Shown here: piece by piece, positions 31,600 to 42,560 of the stretch | Position numbering within the stretch: position 1 is the stretch's first letter | How the letters are laid out: each line of letters opens with the position of its first letter | DNA from: Aspidapion aeneum | Taxonomy: Eukaryota; Arthropoda; Insecta; Coleoptera; Brentidae | Length of the DNA stretch: 64,000 nucleotides | Assembly: GCA_963576565.1 (NCBI GenBank) | Contig: OY755042.1 | Span: 13,742,262-13,806,261 of the forward strand | Reading direction: 5' to 3' | Position numbers and translations under genes: made by a program | The notes under the pieces: model-generated | Database searches by the model: none | Told to the model about the DNA's origin: nothing | What the model saw: the letters and a program-made list of their open reading frames with translations, nothing else

Positions 31600-32450
31600 T
31601 ACGAGGGTCACTACAAAATTTTTTCAAAAAATTTTATTCTGTTTTTTCTACATATTCTACCAAAAATTCCATACATTTGCGCATTTGGTAAAACCACCTT
31701 TCAAATTCTTTTCATCAACGTTCTTGTAAAGATTACTAATTTCCTCCTCAAATGCACCTACTGCCTCTTCATCCGTGGAAAAATGTCGACCTGGTAACTT
31801 TTCTTTGATCTTAGTAAATAGGAAGAAGTCACACGGAGCTACGTTCTCAACAGTTTGACCCCTGGTTAAGCAGAAAAATCTACACTGCTCTAGTGGCGCT
31901 GTCGGCAGGTGCGTTGGAAGACTACAGGAACACATTTGATTATATACCATTCAGAAATAACCGTTTTTCCAAAGCTACCGTCGTGACGTATCCAATTTTG
32001 GGAAAAAACGACAATTTTGTTTCCAACACTACCGGATCCACGAATTTTCGTTGGAGGCTGCTCACCTTCAAAGCACCAAACTGATGATTGCTGTTTAGCT
32101 TCGAGATCGTAATAATAAAACCATGTTTCGTCACCCGTTACGATTTTAAAAATGTTTCTGCTTTGCCAATTGTCAAATTTCTGAAGCATAAACTTAGCCC
32201 AATCATCTCTGGTTTCTTTTTGCTCATTGATCAAGAAATGTGGCACCCATCTGAAACTTTTTTAGGCGAAGGTGATTGTGTTAATCGTTTTAACCGCTGT
32301 CGATCGAATGCCGAGAGAAGTTTCAATCTTGATATAGGTCAACCGCTGATCTTGTTTTACCATTATTTGGACAACTTCTACTGTTTCTGGAGTCACAGGC
32401 GGTCGACCTGTGCGCCTGTTAAAAGAAGTAAATTAAAATGTTGGTGTTTT
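31600..32450 (-). pseudogene. Dead mariner transposase
   Basis: The - strand reads GRPPVTPETVEVVQIMVKQD, a stop, then PHFLINEQKETRDDWAKFML, IVTGDETWFYYYDLEAKQQS (first catalytic Asp in TGDE) and WCFEGEQPPTKIR. The block that should carry the second Asp (HDNA) is deleted after VFQRTCRQRH, and the third site reads ENVAPCDFFLF instead of SPDLAP. Low coordinates hold the end TACGAGGGTCACTAC (31599), a mariner-type terminus; the other end is replaced by a minisatellite element. Inactive. Confidence 0.85.
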
Positions 32451-33159
32451 TAAATTTTTTCCCATAGTTTTATCATAGTGCCTTTCAGTCTTAAAACGCT
32501 CAGCTCTCTAGCGTTTCTGAAAGTGGGCAGTATTAATTTTACATAACTTTACATTTATAGGGGAAGGAAGTAAATTAGAATTTTAAGGTGTTTTAATTTT
32601 TTCTATAGTTTTAATCATAGTTACTATCGGCCTTCCAAAGCTCAGCTCTCTAGCGTATCTGGAAGTGGGCAATGTTAGTTTTACATTACTTTAGATTTAT
32701 AGGGGAAGGAAGCAAATTATAATTTTGGGGTTTTTTAATTTTTTTCTATAGTTTAATCATAGTTCCTATTAGCTCTCTAGCATTTCTGGAAGTGGGCAAT
32801 GTTACTTGTACATAAATTTACATGTATAGGGGAGGGGAGTCAATTAGAATTTTGAGGTTTTTTGATTTTTTCCAGGGGTTTGGTCATAATTTCTATTAAT
32901 CCGCCAAATTTCAGCTTTGTAGCATGTCTGGAAGTACAGTAGAATTTTGATTATCTATACATGCGTGAGTGAGTCAGTGAGTGAGTGGCAATTTCGACGT
33001 TTTTTGAAATTTGGTAACTACTTTACTACTAAATGGAGGTCCATGAAACGTGGAGGGGTTGTTAACTCTATGAAGATCTACGACTGTGCAAAGCTTGAGA
33101 TTCTTAGCTCATTCCGAAGTAGAGTTTAAGATAAGTCAAATATGGGCTGAAATGAAACA

Positions 33160-33343
33160 AGTTTCGTGGCTAATCGGGCGAAAAGGAGTTTTTGTTTCTC
33201 TCATATTTTTCCGTGGGTAGCTTGAAAGCTTAACCTCACGGGGGTCCAAGATCTAATGGACACCTAATAAGTGTTGACAGTTAACTGTTTCATCCTTATG
33301 GGACTCCTCAGAACACTGCTTGGTCAATGTGACACTCTTGCGA
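33160..33343 (-). mobile_element. Hammerhead-bearing repeat A5 inserted in minisatellite element
   Basis: Begins AAGTTTCGTGGCTAATCGGG and ends CACTCTTGCGAG, breaking the flanking element between GGGCTGAAATG and GTACGGCAGCGCG. About 15 nt of the host element (present at 42181-42205) are missing, so insertion was not a clean duplication. Confidence 0.7.
33270..33317 (-). ncRNA. Hammerhead ribozyme A5
   Basis: On the - strand AGTGTT, CTGAGGA, stem II GTCC/GGAT with loop CATAA (closing G-T wobble), GAAA, stem III CAGTTAACTG, TC and AACACT, so stem I has six Watson-Crick pairs. All core positions are intact. Confidence 0.82.
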
Positions 33344-33388
33344 GGTACGGCAGCGCGAACTTGGCGAGGCACTGCCGTGCCCTCAGAT

Positions 33389-34121
33389 CCTGTATAACAA
33401 TTGTTAAAATAAAATTTATTATTAAAAGAAACTCTAAATCGATTCCAACGATTCGTTCACCGTTTTACGCAGCGAAGACGACGCTATTCCACGGACTCAA
33501 AAAAAGTAAAAAAAAAAAAACCTTTTCAAAACATAACGCTAAATGAGCCTTTTTGAAGGATCAAGTTTGAGTTTAACACGACACAGAAATAAATATTTTT
33601 GGTCAAAAGCCTGATTGATTTATTCCGTAGTTGGTTTCAATAAAATCGATGGTATAGTTTGGAAATAAAACATGTCAGGTTCCTTTGGTCCACCCGTTAA
33701 TACATAATACATAAAACTGCAAATTTGAAAAAAAAGTAATAATTTGGTTTTATTTTTGTGCCTCCCCAATTGTTGCGGTCTAGATCCGCCACTGCTTTCG
33801 AGCACATTTTTTAACGCACAGAAAAAAACGAGCAGGTTACTAATTTTTTACACTTACTTTTTTCATCTCGTATTTATAAGCTGAAAAAATTATGGTAAAG
33901 GAGTAGTAACCTGTAATTGATTTTTTCTAGGGCTTAAAAAATGTAAATAGCAACATTATCCCCAAAATCAAATACTTGATTTGGTAAGTGCGTAGCTCGA
34001 AACATTTCTGCGTCTGCTCACTTGTTAGGAATCACTTTCAAGGATTTTCACAGAAGAAAAAGTTGGGCCTCTCGGCAAAATAAAGCTAACAGACGTAAAA
34101 TTTAGTGCCCATGAATTTAAA
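33389..34121. other. No gene seen; partial G/C-rich MITE end
   Basis: Mostly AT-rich. CCTCCCCAATTG...TCTAGATCCGCCACTGC (33761-33797) looks like one end of a CAGTGGCGGAT-type hAT MITE; the other end is not found. Confidence 0.45.
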
Positions 34122-34425
34122 AATCAAGCAAGTTTCGTGGCTAATCGGGTAAAATGGAGTTTTTTTTTCTCTCATATTTTTCCGTAGATGGCGCTTTTTA
34201 CGAAAATTTTCTCACTATTTACATAGGATTAGAGACAAAACCGTCTAATTAACTTCGCAAGAGTGTCACATTAACCAAGCAGTGTTCTGAGGAGTCCCAT
34301 AAGGACGAAACAGTTAACTGTCAACATTTATTTGGTGTCTATTAGATCTTGGACCCCCGTGAGTTTTAAGCTACCCACGGAAAAATATTAGAGAAACAAA
34401 AACTCCTTTTTACAGGACAGGACTT
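34122..34425 (+). mobile_element. Hammerhead-bearing repeat A6 with inverted ends
   Basis: Starts with AAGTTTCGTGGCTAATCGGG plus TTCTCTCATATTTTTCCGT and ends with ACGGAAAAATATTAGAGAAA plus CAAAAACTCCTTTTTAC, so the first and last ~50 nt are inverse to each other. The ribozyme lies in the middle. At ~300 bp it encodes no protein. Hammerheads are known in Penelope-like elements and retrozymes; the inverted ends are unusual for a retrozyme. The family is otherwise unassigned. Confidence 0.75.
34281..34328 (+). ncRNA. Hammerhead ribozyme A6
   Basis: AGTGTT (34281), CTGAGGA (34287), GTCC-CATAA-GGAC (34294-34306), GAAA (34307), CAGTTAACTG (34311), TC (34321) and AACATT (34323). Stems I (six pairs, one G-T), II (four) and III (four, tight loop) all form and every core residue of the hammerhead consensus is present. 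Cleavage would fall after the C at 34322. Short stem III suggests it may work as a dimer, as reported for similar eukaryotic hammerheads. Confidence 0.87.
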
Positions 34426-34444
34426 TTATACAATTTTTTTTTAA

Positions 34445-35075
34445 ATAACGATAGTATACCGACGGCTCCAAAATACCATCATGTGTTGTATCTGTCGAGA
34501 TTAAACATAGTCTTGGCCAAGTGGCTACTATATTTCAGGCCGAACTCGCAGCCATTAAAATGTGTGCCCAGCGAATTACTGACCACGAATGGACCAACAG
34601 GACAATAAAAATCTTCTCTGACAGTCAGTCAGCCTTAAGAGCGCTTAATTCCTATACGGTCTCATTGAGAATTGTGAGGAGTGCAGGGATTCGCTGAATG
34701 CGCTTGGTAGCGCTAACACTCTGCGCACGAGGGAACTGAAGCCGCAGACCAAGCAGCGAGGAAAACGTCATCTTCCAAATTTTTCGGTCCTCAATCAGCC
34801 CTGGGGATATCATACAATGCTGCTAAATTAACCATATTAAGATGGATGGAGAACAGCTTCGAAGTACCTTGTAAAAAGAGAGGCAGGAACATCGTTGAAC
34901 TTACCAGACAGGAGATTCGTTTAGTTACTGGACTTTTTGCGGGTCACTGTCGACTAAGAGTACCCATGTGTAGATCGGGACTAACAGAAGGGACCAAATG
35001 TAGACTCTGTATTAAGGATGACGAAACAGTTAGACATATACCGTGCGAATGTCTGGTAAACCCTCGGTAAACCTC
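34445..35075 (+). pseudogene. LINE RNase H domain and C-terminal Cys motif
   Basis: Reads YTDGSKIPSCVV, FQAELAAIKMCAQ and IKIFSDSQSALRALN, the catalytic D, E and D segments of an RNase H domain. After frameshifts comes an open part to 35070 with LTRQEIRLVTGLFAGHCRLR and a zinc-like CRLCIKDDETVRHIPCEC. This is the C-terminal end of an R1/LOA/Jockey-type LINE. The RT is not adjacent in frame. Confidence 0.82.
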
Positions 35076-35249
35076 AGATTGATTCACAAAATCTGAACAG
35101 TGTCGCACTCAAACTGATAGCTAACCTGCTTGAAGGGTAAAGCATACAGTGGTAAAAAACCACTCAAACGTGAGCTACAATAGACCCCGCAGAGGAAGGG
35201 CGCCAAGGCCAACTTACATATGAATCATCATCATCATCAATTCATATAG

Positions 35250-35400
35250 TGGTTTACCTGGTTTCGGAATCATGATGACTTCGGCACGTTTCCATAGCAT
35301 AGGAACATACCTTAACCTAAATTCTGCGTTAATCAGATGAGATAGTTTTACTACAAGCTTTTGTTGGTGTTCCTGGGCTGAAATAAAGGTATCTATTAGA
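35250..35400 (-). pseudogene. LINE reverse transcriptase fragment (N-terminal RT motif)
   Basis: On the - strand VVKLSHLINAEFRLRYVPML followed by WKRAEVIMIPKPGKP, the W..A.VI.I.KPGK segment in front of RT motif 1 of Jockey-type elements. It is cut off right after that motif. Confidence 0.75.
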
Positions 35401-35756
35401 ATTTCTGATAAAAGTATGAAGAGAACGTAATTGTCATATTCCTGTAATATCCTGGACACATTCTCAAAATATACCAAAAAGTGTGATAAAACTAATACAA
35501 TTGTTACATTCCAGAAATAGTTAATTTAATGGGCAGGAGAGCTAGGGGTCTTGAGAATTGCACCACGGCCCTTGAAAAGCAAGTCCGACACTGCTCTTGA
35601 TTGATCGGTATTAATCAATCCAAGTACCGCACAAAGTTTGACATTCACTTTTTTCTGACCAGCCTACCTATGCTTTATAATCATAATAATAATATTAATA
35701 ATAATAATCATAATCATTTTTGTGAGTGAAATATTCGAAATATTTAGGGAATATAC

Positions 35757-35962
35757 CGAGGGGTGGCTCGATCGCCGATGTTTGTACACCAAAAGGAAAT
35801 ACCTACGGTATTTCCTGAGGTATTTCCTGGTATTTTCCAGTATTTCCTCAAATTTCAATGGGATTTCCTAGTATTTCCCAAGCACTTCCCGGTATTTCCT
35901 AGTATATTTCCCAGTATTTCCGCTAACCTGTATACCAAAAGGAAATACCGAGCCACCCCTCG
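35757..35962. mobile_element. 206-bp MITE with GGTATTTCC repeats
   Basis: Inverted ends CGAGGGGTGGCTCG / CGAGCCACCCCTCG, flanked by 8-bp GAATATAC (35749-35756, 35963-35970). The interior is a string of TATTTCCTGGTATTTCC-like units. ACCAAAAGGAAATACC occurs near both ends, in direct orientation. Confidence 0.8.
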
Positions 35963-36049
35963 GAATATACCTGTCATATGACAAGAATTGTGAATTTTAT
36001 TCATATTTTTTTGGAATATGTCGAACGAACCTTCTGTTTCCGTTAGTAT

Positions 36050-36400
36050 AAAAAATACTAGCCTAATATGGACAAGTAGTTTTTTGTCTTATACTAACGT
36101 AACCAGATCAGGTTTTGAAAAAAAATTGAAATTACAAAAGATTATAACCACAAAAGGTTAAAAAACAAATAATTAAAAAATATTGAAAATATTAAAAAGT
36201 GAACCAAAAAACTTTACATGATTTGGTTAGGTTGGTATTCCAACCTTATCTGATTAGGTTAGAATACTAATACAATCTACACTGACCTGGTTTGAGTAGT
36301 ATTCTAACTTGATCTGGTTAGGTGAGTACCCTTACCTGTCTTCGTTGGGTTAGTATTGTTCAGGTAATGTGTATTTCGTAAATTAACATAACCAGATTAG
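36050..36400. repeat. AACCAGATCAGGTT-type repeats
   Basis: Several diverged copies of TGATTAGGTTAGAATAC, CTGGTTAGGTGAGTA and GTTAGTATT alternate here; start and end carry related ACTAACGTAACCAGAT / ATTAACATAACCAGAT. Probably a small repeat element; ends not resolved. Confidence 0.4.
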
Positions 36401-36679
36401 AATAGATTTTAAAAAAAATTTTCGCCCTTGAATCTATTTTGATCTTTTCTCTTTTTAATTTTTTATTTTGGATTTCTTGTAATTCGATCTTGGGTTCAAA
36501 GAATATAGATTATTATATCTTGGGTTTTTTCGATCTTTTCTATTTTAGTATCTTCGTTTCGCTACCCAAAAATATAAGCCGCTTGAAAATAAGTTTGTTA
36601 AGTTTGTTGTTCCTTATAATGTTGCCATCTTCTTTGCAACAAAAAGAAATATGACGGTAAAATCCGATCAATATTCGAG

Positions 36680-36900
36680 AGATTAACATTATCCACTATG
36701 AAAATATCTATTAGCCCTTACAAGAAAAATATGACAGTTTATAGGCGCCAGCAATAAATTTCACACGACCAAAACATTTCTAAACTTGACATATGGTATG
36801 TTTACTTGACCCCGTACATCATCGAGATATATCCAGGACAGTGGCGCCAGAACATGAAGGTCGGTGGTTATGCAGTCATTCACTGCATATGAGACAAGTT
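36680..36900. repeat. Dispersed duplicate (paired with 42380-42560)
   Basis: TAGGCGCCAGCAATAAATTT, GACATATGGTATGTTTAC and CAGTGGCGCCAGAAC occur in both places in the same order and orientation. Unknown repeat. Confidence 0.7.
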
Positions 36901-37639
36901 TATTATGGAAAGATAAGTGCGTCGGATTTTTATTTACCATGTTTTGCCGACTAAACTAAAAAGTTATAGGTATCACAAAGGTTAGGTTTAGGGCCCTGGC
37001 CCTAGGTATAAGAAAGAACTTAAACAATAAAATACTACTTGCACATAAAATAAAAAAAGTGGTTGGTAAATGTGACCAGACCTACCTATCTAATCATATG
37101 TGTTTCGATCGCCGAATCCAATTATGAGGTTTATTTTGCCAAAAGTATGAAGATGCAAATGGTACATTTTTAAAACCAAAAAATAAATTATTTACATTAC
37201 AATAAATAAAACTAGCCCCATGTAAAAAAAAACATAAGACTACTTGACTGCTTCGCAGAACTTCTTTATAAATAAAGCAACGTTAACATGACAAATTTCA
37301 ACATTTTCGAGATTTTCAGCGTTTTTCTTTCCAGTAAATGGTCAAAACGGACGCCAGATAAACTAGGGTTCTTAGAGTTTTAGTTAAATGTATAGGTCAC
37401 TTTATTTTTATGTGCTACTGGCCGGTGTAAACATATACGTAATATTCCAATACTCCTTGATACCTACCCAAGTAACATTATTACCACTCAAGGTTTTATT
37501 AATTTGGTTCATAGGTTATTTAGAGGGTGCTGTTATGGGTTTTATGATCAATTTGGCTACATAAAGGTAATTTATATTGCCAACTTATATAATATAAACT
37601 TAGTAAAATAAAACTGATATTCCTTCTGTTCCTTTTAGA

Positions 37640-38030
37640 TACTTTTGGTTTTATTGATTTCTGATTTATAAAGATGGTCTTATAAAACCATTTTACCTAA
37701 AGTTTTTAAAAAGAAATAAATATAAATTTTGACCATTTAGTTTTTTTCATTACTTTAGGTCATCACAAAAGTGTTTTATAATAGAGCTAAAAGGTTATCT
37801 TATATCCTTTTGTTTTTATAGTTACCAGTAGTTTAAAAGTAAATATGATTAGATAGGCGGCCATATAGAACCTAGTTTCCTTAAGTTTTTAAGGGTGGTA
37901 AATATAAACTTTAGACTTTTGGTTTTTGCCATTACTTTTAGGCATTTTAAAAAGGTTTTACAGAAAGGCTTAAGGTAAACTTAATTCTTTTATATTTATA
38001 GTTACCCATAGCTGTATATTAATTATTATT
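37640..38030. repeat. Diverged ~190-bp tandem duplication
   Basis: CCTAAAGTTTTTAAAAAG ... TTTTATAGTTACCAGTAG (37700-37830) is repeated loosely as CCTTAAGTTTTTAAGGGTG ... TTTATAGTTACCCATAG (37880-38010). Noncoding. Confidence 0.55.
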
Positions 38031-38712
38031 GTTTCCTTAAGGGTTCTAACAGAAGTAAGTAAATACTTTCGTGTTTTATTTTTTTAGGTATTTCTTGTAA
38101 AAATAATAGATATACCTAGGTACAGATTGGTACTTTTGTTATTTAAAGCCCAATAATTAATAATTGTTGAGTTTCGGTCCTCCTGGGTAGGACACCCAGG
38201 CCTAGATAAGGCCTGTTTAGACGGCCAATATAAGAGGTTGCCCTCCAACCTGCAGGCACAACGAATATCATTGCACTGGCCCTCTCGATTGTGTCGTAAT
38301 TGCACGATAAAAAACATTTAAAAGTGTTGAATTATACGCTTTTAAACTCTTTAAAAACAAATACAAAACATTTAAGTGAGGTTATGTTGACTATGTTTAC
38401 ATTGTTCTTTTTTGTTGGTTTCATAAGGGCACTCTAAAATCCTTGTTGCGATACAGTAACAAATAAAACCAAGTGACCACTATAAAACCATAATGGCGTA
38501 AATAAATTTATTTAAAAAATATTGTAAAGAGAAAATGTTTATCTAGTCGTTTTAGCAGTGTTTTTTTACAATAATTTTACTTTAATTTTGATTTATGTAA
38601 ACCAAACAGACTTTTTTAATGGTGAATAGTGTAAATGATTTTTTTTTTTATTTTAAATATTTGTTATTTTGTTATCAAAAAACTATTAAAAAGCATTCTT
38701 GAGTATCACAAA

Positions 38713-38765
38713 ATCTAAAAAGCTCTCAAAACAACTGACGCGCTTGTTTTGAGAGCTTTTTAGAT
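38713..38765. repeat. Perfect 22-bp hairpin
   Basis: Left arm ATCTAAAAAGCTCTCAAAAC (then AA) at 38713-38734 pairs without mismatch to 38744-38765 around a 9-nt loop CTGACGCGC. No terminator or gene context explains it. Confidence 0.85.
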
Positions 38766-39439
38766 ACGATTTTATCAGAAAAATAAATCTGGCAGGCAAT
38801 TTGATCATCAACAAAACGACAAACTCGGTTTATTTTTATGTGATAAAATAATTTTGGGACTCTGACATTTTTGGCAATTTTGTGACCTAAATTATTTTAT
38901 ATAGCCATTGTGAATCTTAAATATCGCCATAACTTTTATAGGAAAACTTCTTTACTCTAAAGGTATTACGGCATTCAATAGAATCGCCAGGATACCAAAT
39001 TACCAAATCTAGTTTTATAGTAGGATAGAGGACGTTTCTGAGTTGCTTTTAGAACCTGGCATAATAGCTTTAGGCTCTAGAATGTTCTATACGGGTGGAA
39101 CCGCTAGATGGCGAAGCTGGAGTTTATTTCTTATGGTTTTATAGTGAGTTTAATACATAGGTTGCCACCACCAATTGGGGAGTCCCACTTAGGAGGTCTA
39201 AGGGGTATATAAGGGTAATGGGAACGTGCTAGCGACCAAACATTGAAACTAATGGTTTTAAGGAAAGGCGCTGGTAACCTTTTAGCTTCTGCTATAAATA
39301 AAGAAATGTTACTTGGGTATTTACACAATGGTTGGCGTTTGATGCAAACATTCAGAAATAAAGGTACGAAAAAGGCACAGATACCAAATTTACATAGATA
39401 GTAGAGTTTTTGTCAACTGTGAGCCGATGATTTGACATG

Positions 39440-39730
39440 ACGAATACACGAATAAAATAATATGCATGTGTAAAGTATAAACAATCAGGAAATTTTAACT
39501 TAATGATCGCAAAAAGGAAAGACTTAGTGTCCATTGATATTGCTGTGTTAAATATGTTTGCATTCTGCATCGTAAGGTACCGTAGGTATTGCAATAATAC
39601 GTACTATATGGAAATAATATGCATATGTCTTTGAAAGCAACCAATCAGGTCTTTTTTGTTTAAACAAGGTCCTAATGTTTGCATCATGAATGGGCAGTTA
39701 CCGTGGGTATTGGAATATTATGTATATGGG
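39440..39730. repeat. Diverged ~175-bp tandem repeat
   Basis: AAATAATATGCAT.TGT, CAACAATCAGG and GTTTGCAT...ATCGTAAGGTACCG / ATGAATGGGCAGTTACCG recur twice (39450-39600, 39610-39720). Confidence 0.45.
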
Positions 39731-40145
39731 TGTAAAGTTAACCTATGACAAACCAATAATACTACTTTAAGGGTCCATTTATGCTTCTGGCATAATAATG
39801 AACCTTAGACGTAAATCATAAGAGTTCTGAACAAGATTTATTTATAGTTAAAATTTTTGAAAACCCACATATTCACAAATTTAACTATTTTATGAAATTT
39901 TCAATATATACTGCCTTTTTTTTGTGGGCAATTTTAAGATGATCAAGTAAGGTAAACTGTTAATTTTATAGGGTTAAAAATTTTCTTTATATAATTTCCC
40001 TCTGCGCTGTTTTATTATGTGCGCTTTTTCGTTTTTTTCCTGTGCACTTATTTACTGTCACTATTTCAGCATGACCCCCCCCCCCAGACTTTTGCTCCAG
40101 AACCCCCGTTGAGTGGCATAAGGGCATCAATAAGAATAAAAAGAT

Positions 40146-40216
40146 AACATGCTATGGATTTGAACCGTGACCTTCCGCTTATGAGGCTGATTTTCTACCA
40201 ACTGTGCTATTGACTC
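40146..40216 (-). pseudogene. tRNA-Met(CAT)-like sequence, possibly a SINE head
   Basis: The - strand has an A box TAGCACAGTTGG, an anticodon loop CTCATAA with CAT, and a B box GGTTCAAATCC at proper spacing. The acceptor arms (GAGTCAA / GCATGTT) do not pair and the anticodon stem has a mismatch, so it is not a working tRNA. Confidence 0.55.
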
Positions 40217-40576
40217 AAAATCCGCCTATTCGGAAACCGTTTTGTCACCTCTAATTTTTCTTTGTTGTTTTTTGTATGGGTGTGTGTTATAAACACTATT
40301 TATCCATCCACCACTGGTGCACGAATATATCTCGTCAATAAAGGTGTCAGCAGGGGCGGATCTAGGAATTTCATTTGGGGGCGCGGAAATATCGATGAGT
40401 TGATATAGGTACATTTTTTATATTTTGCATAAAACTATTTTGCATAGTGACCAGGGGAAATGGGTCAATTTGCTGCCGGGCAAACTTGCCCCCGAACCGG
40501 TTTGCCGCCGGGTAAACTTGCCCCGTGGTTTTATTTTACAATGTTGTTTTAAACGCTTATAGCTTGACTTCATATA

Positions 40577-41032
40577 CAGTGTGTCCCAACGAAAACGAAA
40601 CAGAGGCGTTTTTGGGTATTTAGAATATTTTTTCGAAAAATTCCTCGGACACGTCGATTTTGTTTTTGAGGGGGACACTTTTTGGCTATCTTGAAATTTT
40701 TGTAGCACGAACCCCCTTCGAGGGGTATACTTTACCCCTATATTTTGAATAGGGAAAGTGGGTCTAATGATACCTTATTTTGAAGCTCTCTTGAATATCT
40801 TTACAATCATGTAAAAATTTCAAAAATCTATCCATTAGTTTTTAAGATAATTGCCTTCAAACTTTCAAATTTAACATGGACTGATAAAATAAAACGTTAA
40901 TTATAAATTTATTATTTTTCTGATTTAATTTTTATTTTATCATTCCATGTTAAATTTGAAATGAGGAATTTTTCGAAAAAATATTCTAAATACCCAAAAA
41001 CGCCTCTGTTTCGTTTTCGTTGGGACACACAA
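40577..41032. mobile_element. 456-bp MITE with ~70-bp inverted ends, TA target
   Basis: CAGTGTGTCCCAACGAAAAC GAAACAGAGGCG at left is matched in reverse by ...CGTTTTCGTTGGGACACAC at right; both sides are next to TA. A second inner inverted pair, AAATTTAACATGG / CCATGTTAAATTT, is present. The CAG.GTGTCCC ends resemble the DDE transposon at 8700-10410. Confidence 0.8.
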
Positions 41033-41313
41033 TATTTGTTTATTTTTGCTTTTGTTTAAAATCTTGCGAGAGCTTTTGCAAGTACTTTCCAATGAGTTAC
41101 GATTTTTCATTTGACAGGTGTGTAAAGTTCCGGTATCAATGCAGTTCCTATCAGTCTGCCAAAGATCAGCTCTCTAGCATTTCTGGAATTGAGCAATGTT
41201 ACTTTTACATAACTTTACATGTATAGGGGAGAGGAGTTAATTAGAATTTTGGGGTTTGTTTCCAGGGGTTTGGTCATAATTTCTATCAGTCTGCCAAATT
41301 TCAGCTTTGTAGC

Positions 41314-41703
41314 CAGCGGCGTAGCGTGGGGGGGGGGGGCGCGGGGGGTTCGTCGCCCCCCCTGCCCCGAGGGTAGTGGCGCCCCATAGGTGGCCAAAGC
41401 GCCCTCAGCTTTATTAAGTCGGGCCGGTAACGGCCAATTGAGTGGGTGCCAAAGGAAACTAACGACATGAAGACTTTTTTTTTCTTTGGTCGCAAGATTA
41501 ATGAGAGGCGCCCTTGTGACTTATTGGCCGCCCCCGCACACATGATGACCTTTTTTGTTTTTTTTTTTTTGGTCGCAAGATTTGTGAGAGGCGCCCGTTT
41601 GACCTTTTTGTTTTTTTTTGTCACAAGATTTTTCATCAGTTTTCAGAGGCGCCCTTTTTACCTGTCGCCCCCCCCCCGCCCTTTCGGGCACGCTACGCCG
41701 CTG
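41314..41703. mobile_element. 390-bp hAT-like MITE (CAGCGGCGTAGCGTG family), copy 1
   Basis: Inverted ends CAGCGGCGTAGCGTG / CACGCTACGCCGCTG, 8-bp duplication TTTGTAGC (41306-41313, 41704-41711). G/C runs sit next to the ends; inside, CGCAAGATT.GTGAGAGGCGCC blocks repeat. The short frames read through it are Lys/Arg or Phe-rich artefacts. Confidence 0.92.
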
Positions 41704-41864
41704 TTTGTAGCATATCTGGAAGTACAGTAGAATTTTGATGATCTATACATAAGTGAGTCAGTGAGTGAGTGGCAATTTCGACGTTTTTTGAAATTTCGTA
41801 ACTACTTTACAACTTTATGGAAGTTCATGAAACTTGGAGTTAAGTCTGTGAAGATCTACGACTG

Positions 41865-42115
41865 CAGCGGCGTAGCGTGCCTGAAGGGGCGGGGGGGGGG
41901 CGATAGCTAAAAAAGGCGCCCACCACAAATCTTGCGCCCAAAAAAAAAAAGGTCATCATGTCTTTAGTTTCCTTTGCCGCCCTCTCAATTTACGGGTGCC
42001 GGCCCTGCTACATAATAAAGCTAAGGGCGCTTCGGGCACCAGTGGGGCGCCAGTACCCTCGGGGAGGGGGGGGGGGGCGACGAACCCCCCCCCCTCCCCC
42101 CCCCCTACGCCACTG
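41865..42115. mobile_element. 251-bp hAT-like MITE (CAGCGGCGTAGCGTG family), copy 2
   Basis: CAGCGGCGTAGCGTG start and CCTACGCCACTG end, with 8-bp TACGACTG at 41857-41864 and 42116-42123. Opposite orientation to copy 1, with internal parts deleted. Confidence 0.9.
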
Positions 42116-42379
42116 TACGACTGTAAGTTTGAGATTCATAGCTCATTCTGAAGTAGAGTTTTAGATAGGTCAAATATGGGCTGAAATGTTTCAAGATAAG
42201 ATGGTACGGCAGCGCGAACTTGGCGAGGCACTGCCGTGCCCTCAGATTTTCAGGTACCTATTTTGCGTTTTTTATGGTTTCATTGCTAAAAAATTTAAAA
42301 TTCATCTTTTTTTAACAAAAATAAATAGGTATTGATTGATATCCGACAAATTTTGGAGACTTCTTAAAATTACTCGCTA

Positions 42380-42560
42380 GGAATATATCTATTAGACTTT
42401 ACAAGAAAAATATGACAGTAATAGGCGCCAGCAATAAATTTAACATGACCGAAGTATTTCTTAGCCTGACATATGGTATGTTTACTCGATCCCGTACATC
42501 ATCGAGATTGAGATATATCCAGGACAGTGGCGCCAGAACCTGACGGTCGGTTGTGCAATA
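42380..42560. repeat. Dispersed duplicate (paired with 36680-36900)
   Basis: AATAGGCGCCAGCAATAAAT, GACATATGGTATGTTTACTC and CAGGACAGTGGCGCCAGAAC match the other copy. Confidence 0.7.

Larger units (their letters stand above)
32450..33388 (-). repeat. Minisatellite-plus-hairpin element, copy 5, interrupted
   Basis: Reverse orientation. About three 147-bp units (32460-32860), the GTGAGTGAG run (32965-32985), the head region, and GAACTTGGCGAGGCACTGCC ... CTCAGAT at the end. The hairpin part is missing. A hammerhead repeat replaces a few bases near 33160-33343. Confidence 0.75.
41145..42247 (-). repeat. Minisatellite-plus-hairpin element, copy 6, hit by two MITEs
   Basis: Reverse orientation, with one minisatellite unit near 41150-41300, GTGAGTCAGTGAGTGAGTGG at 41752-41771, the head region and the end GAGGCACTGCCGTGCCCTCA. 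Two hAT-like MITEs at 41314-41703 and 41865-42115 split it. Confidence 0.78.

Noticed and set aside
36439..36654. 71-codon frame in T-rich DNA
   Set aside because: Phe/Ile/Leu-rich chance frame without homology signals or splice context.
41301..41636. 111-codon frame and its mirror frames at 43906-44217
   Set aside because: They lie within hAT-like MITEs and consist of Lys/Arg or Phe runs created by A/T tracts.
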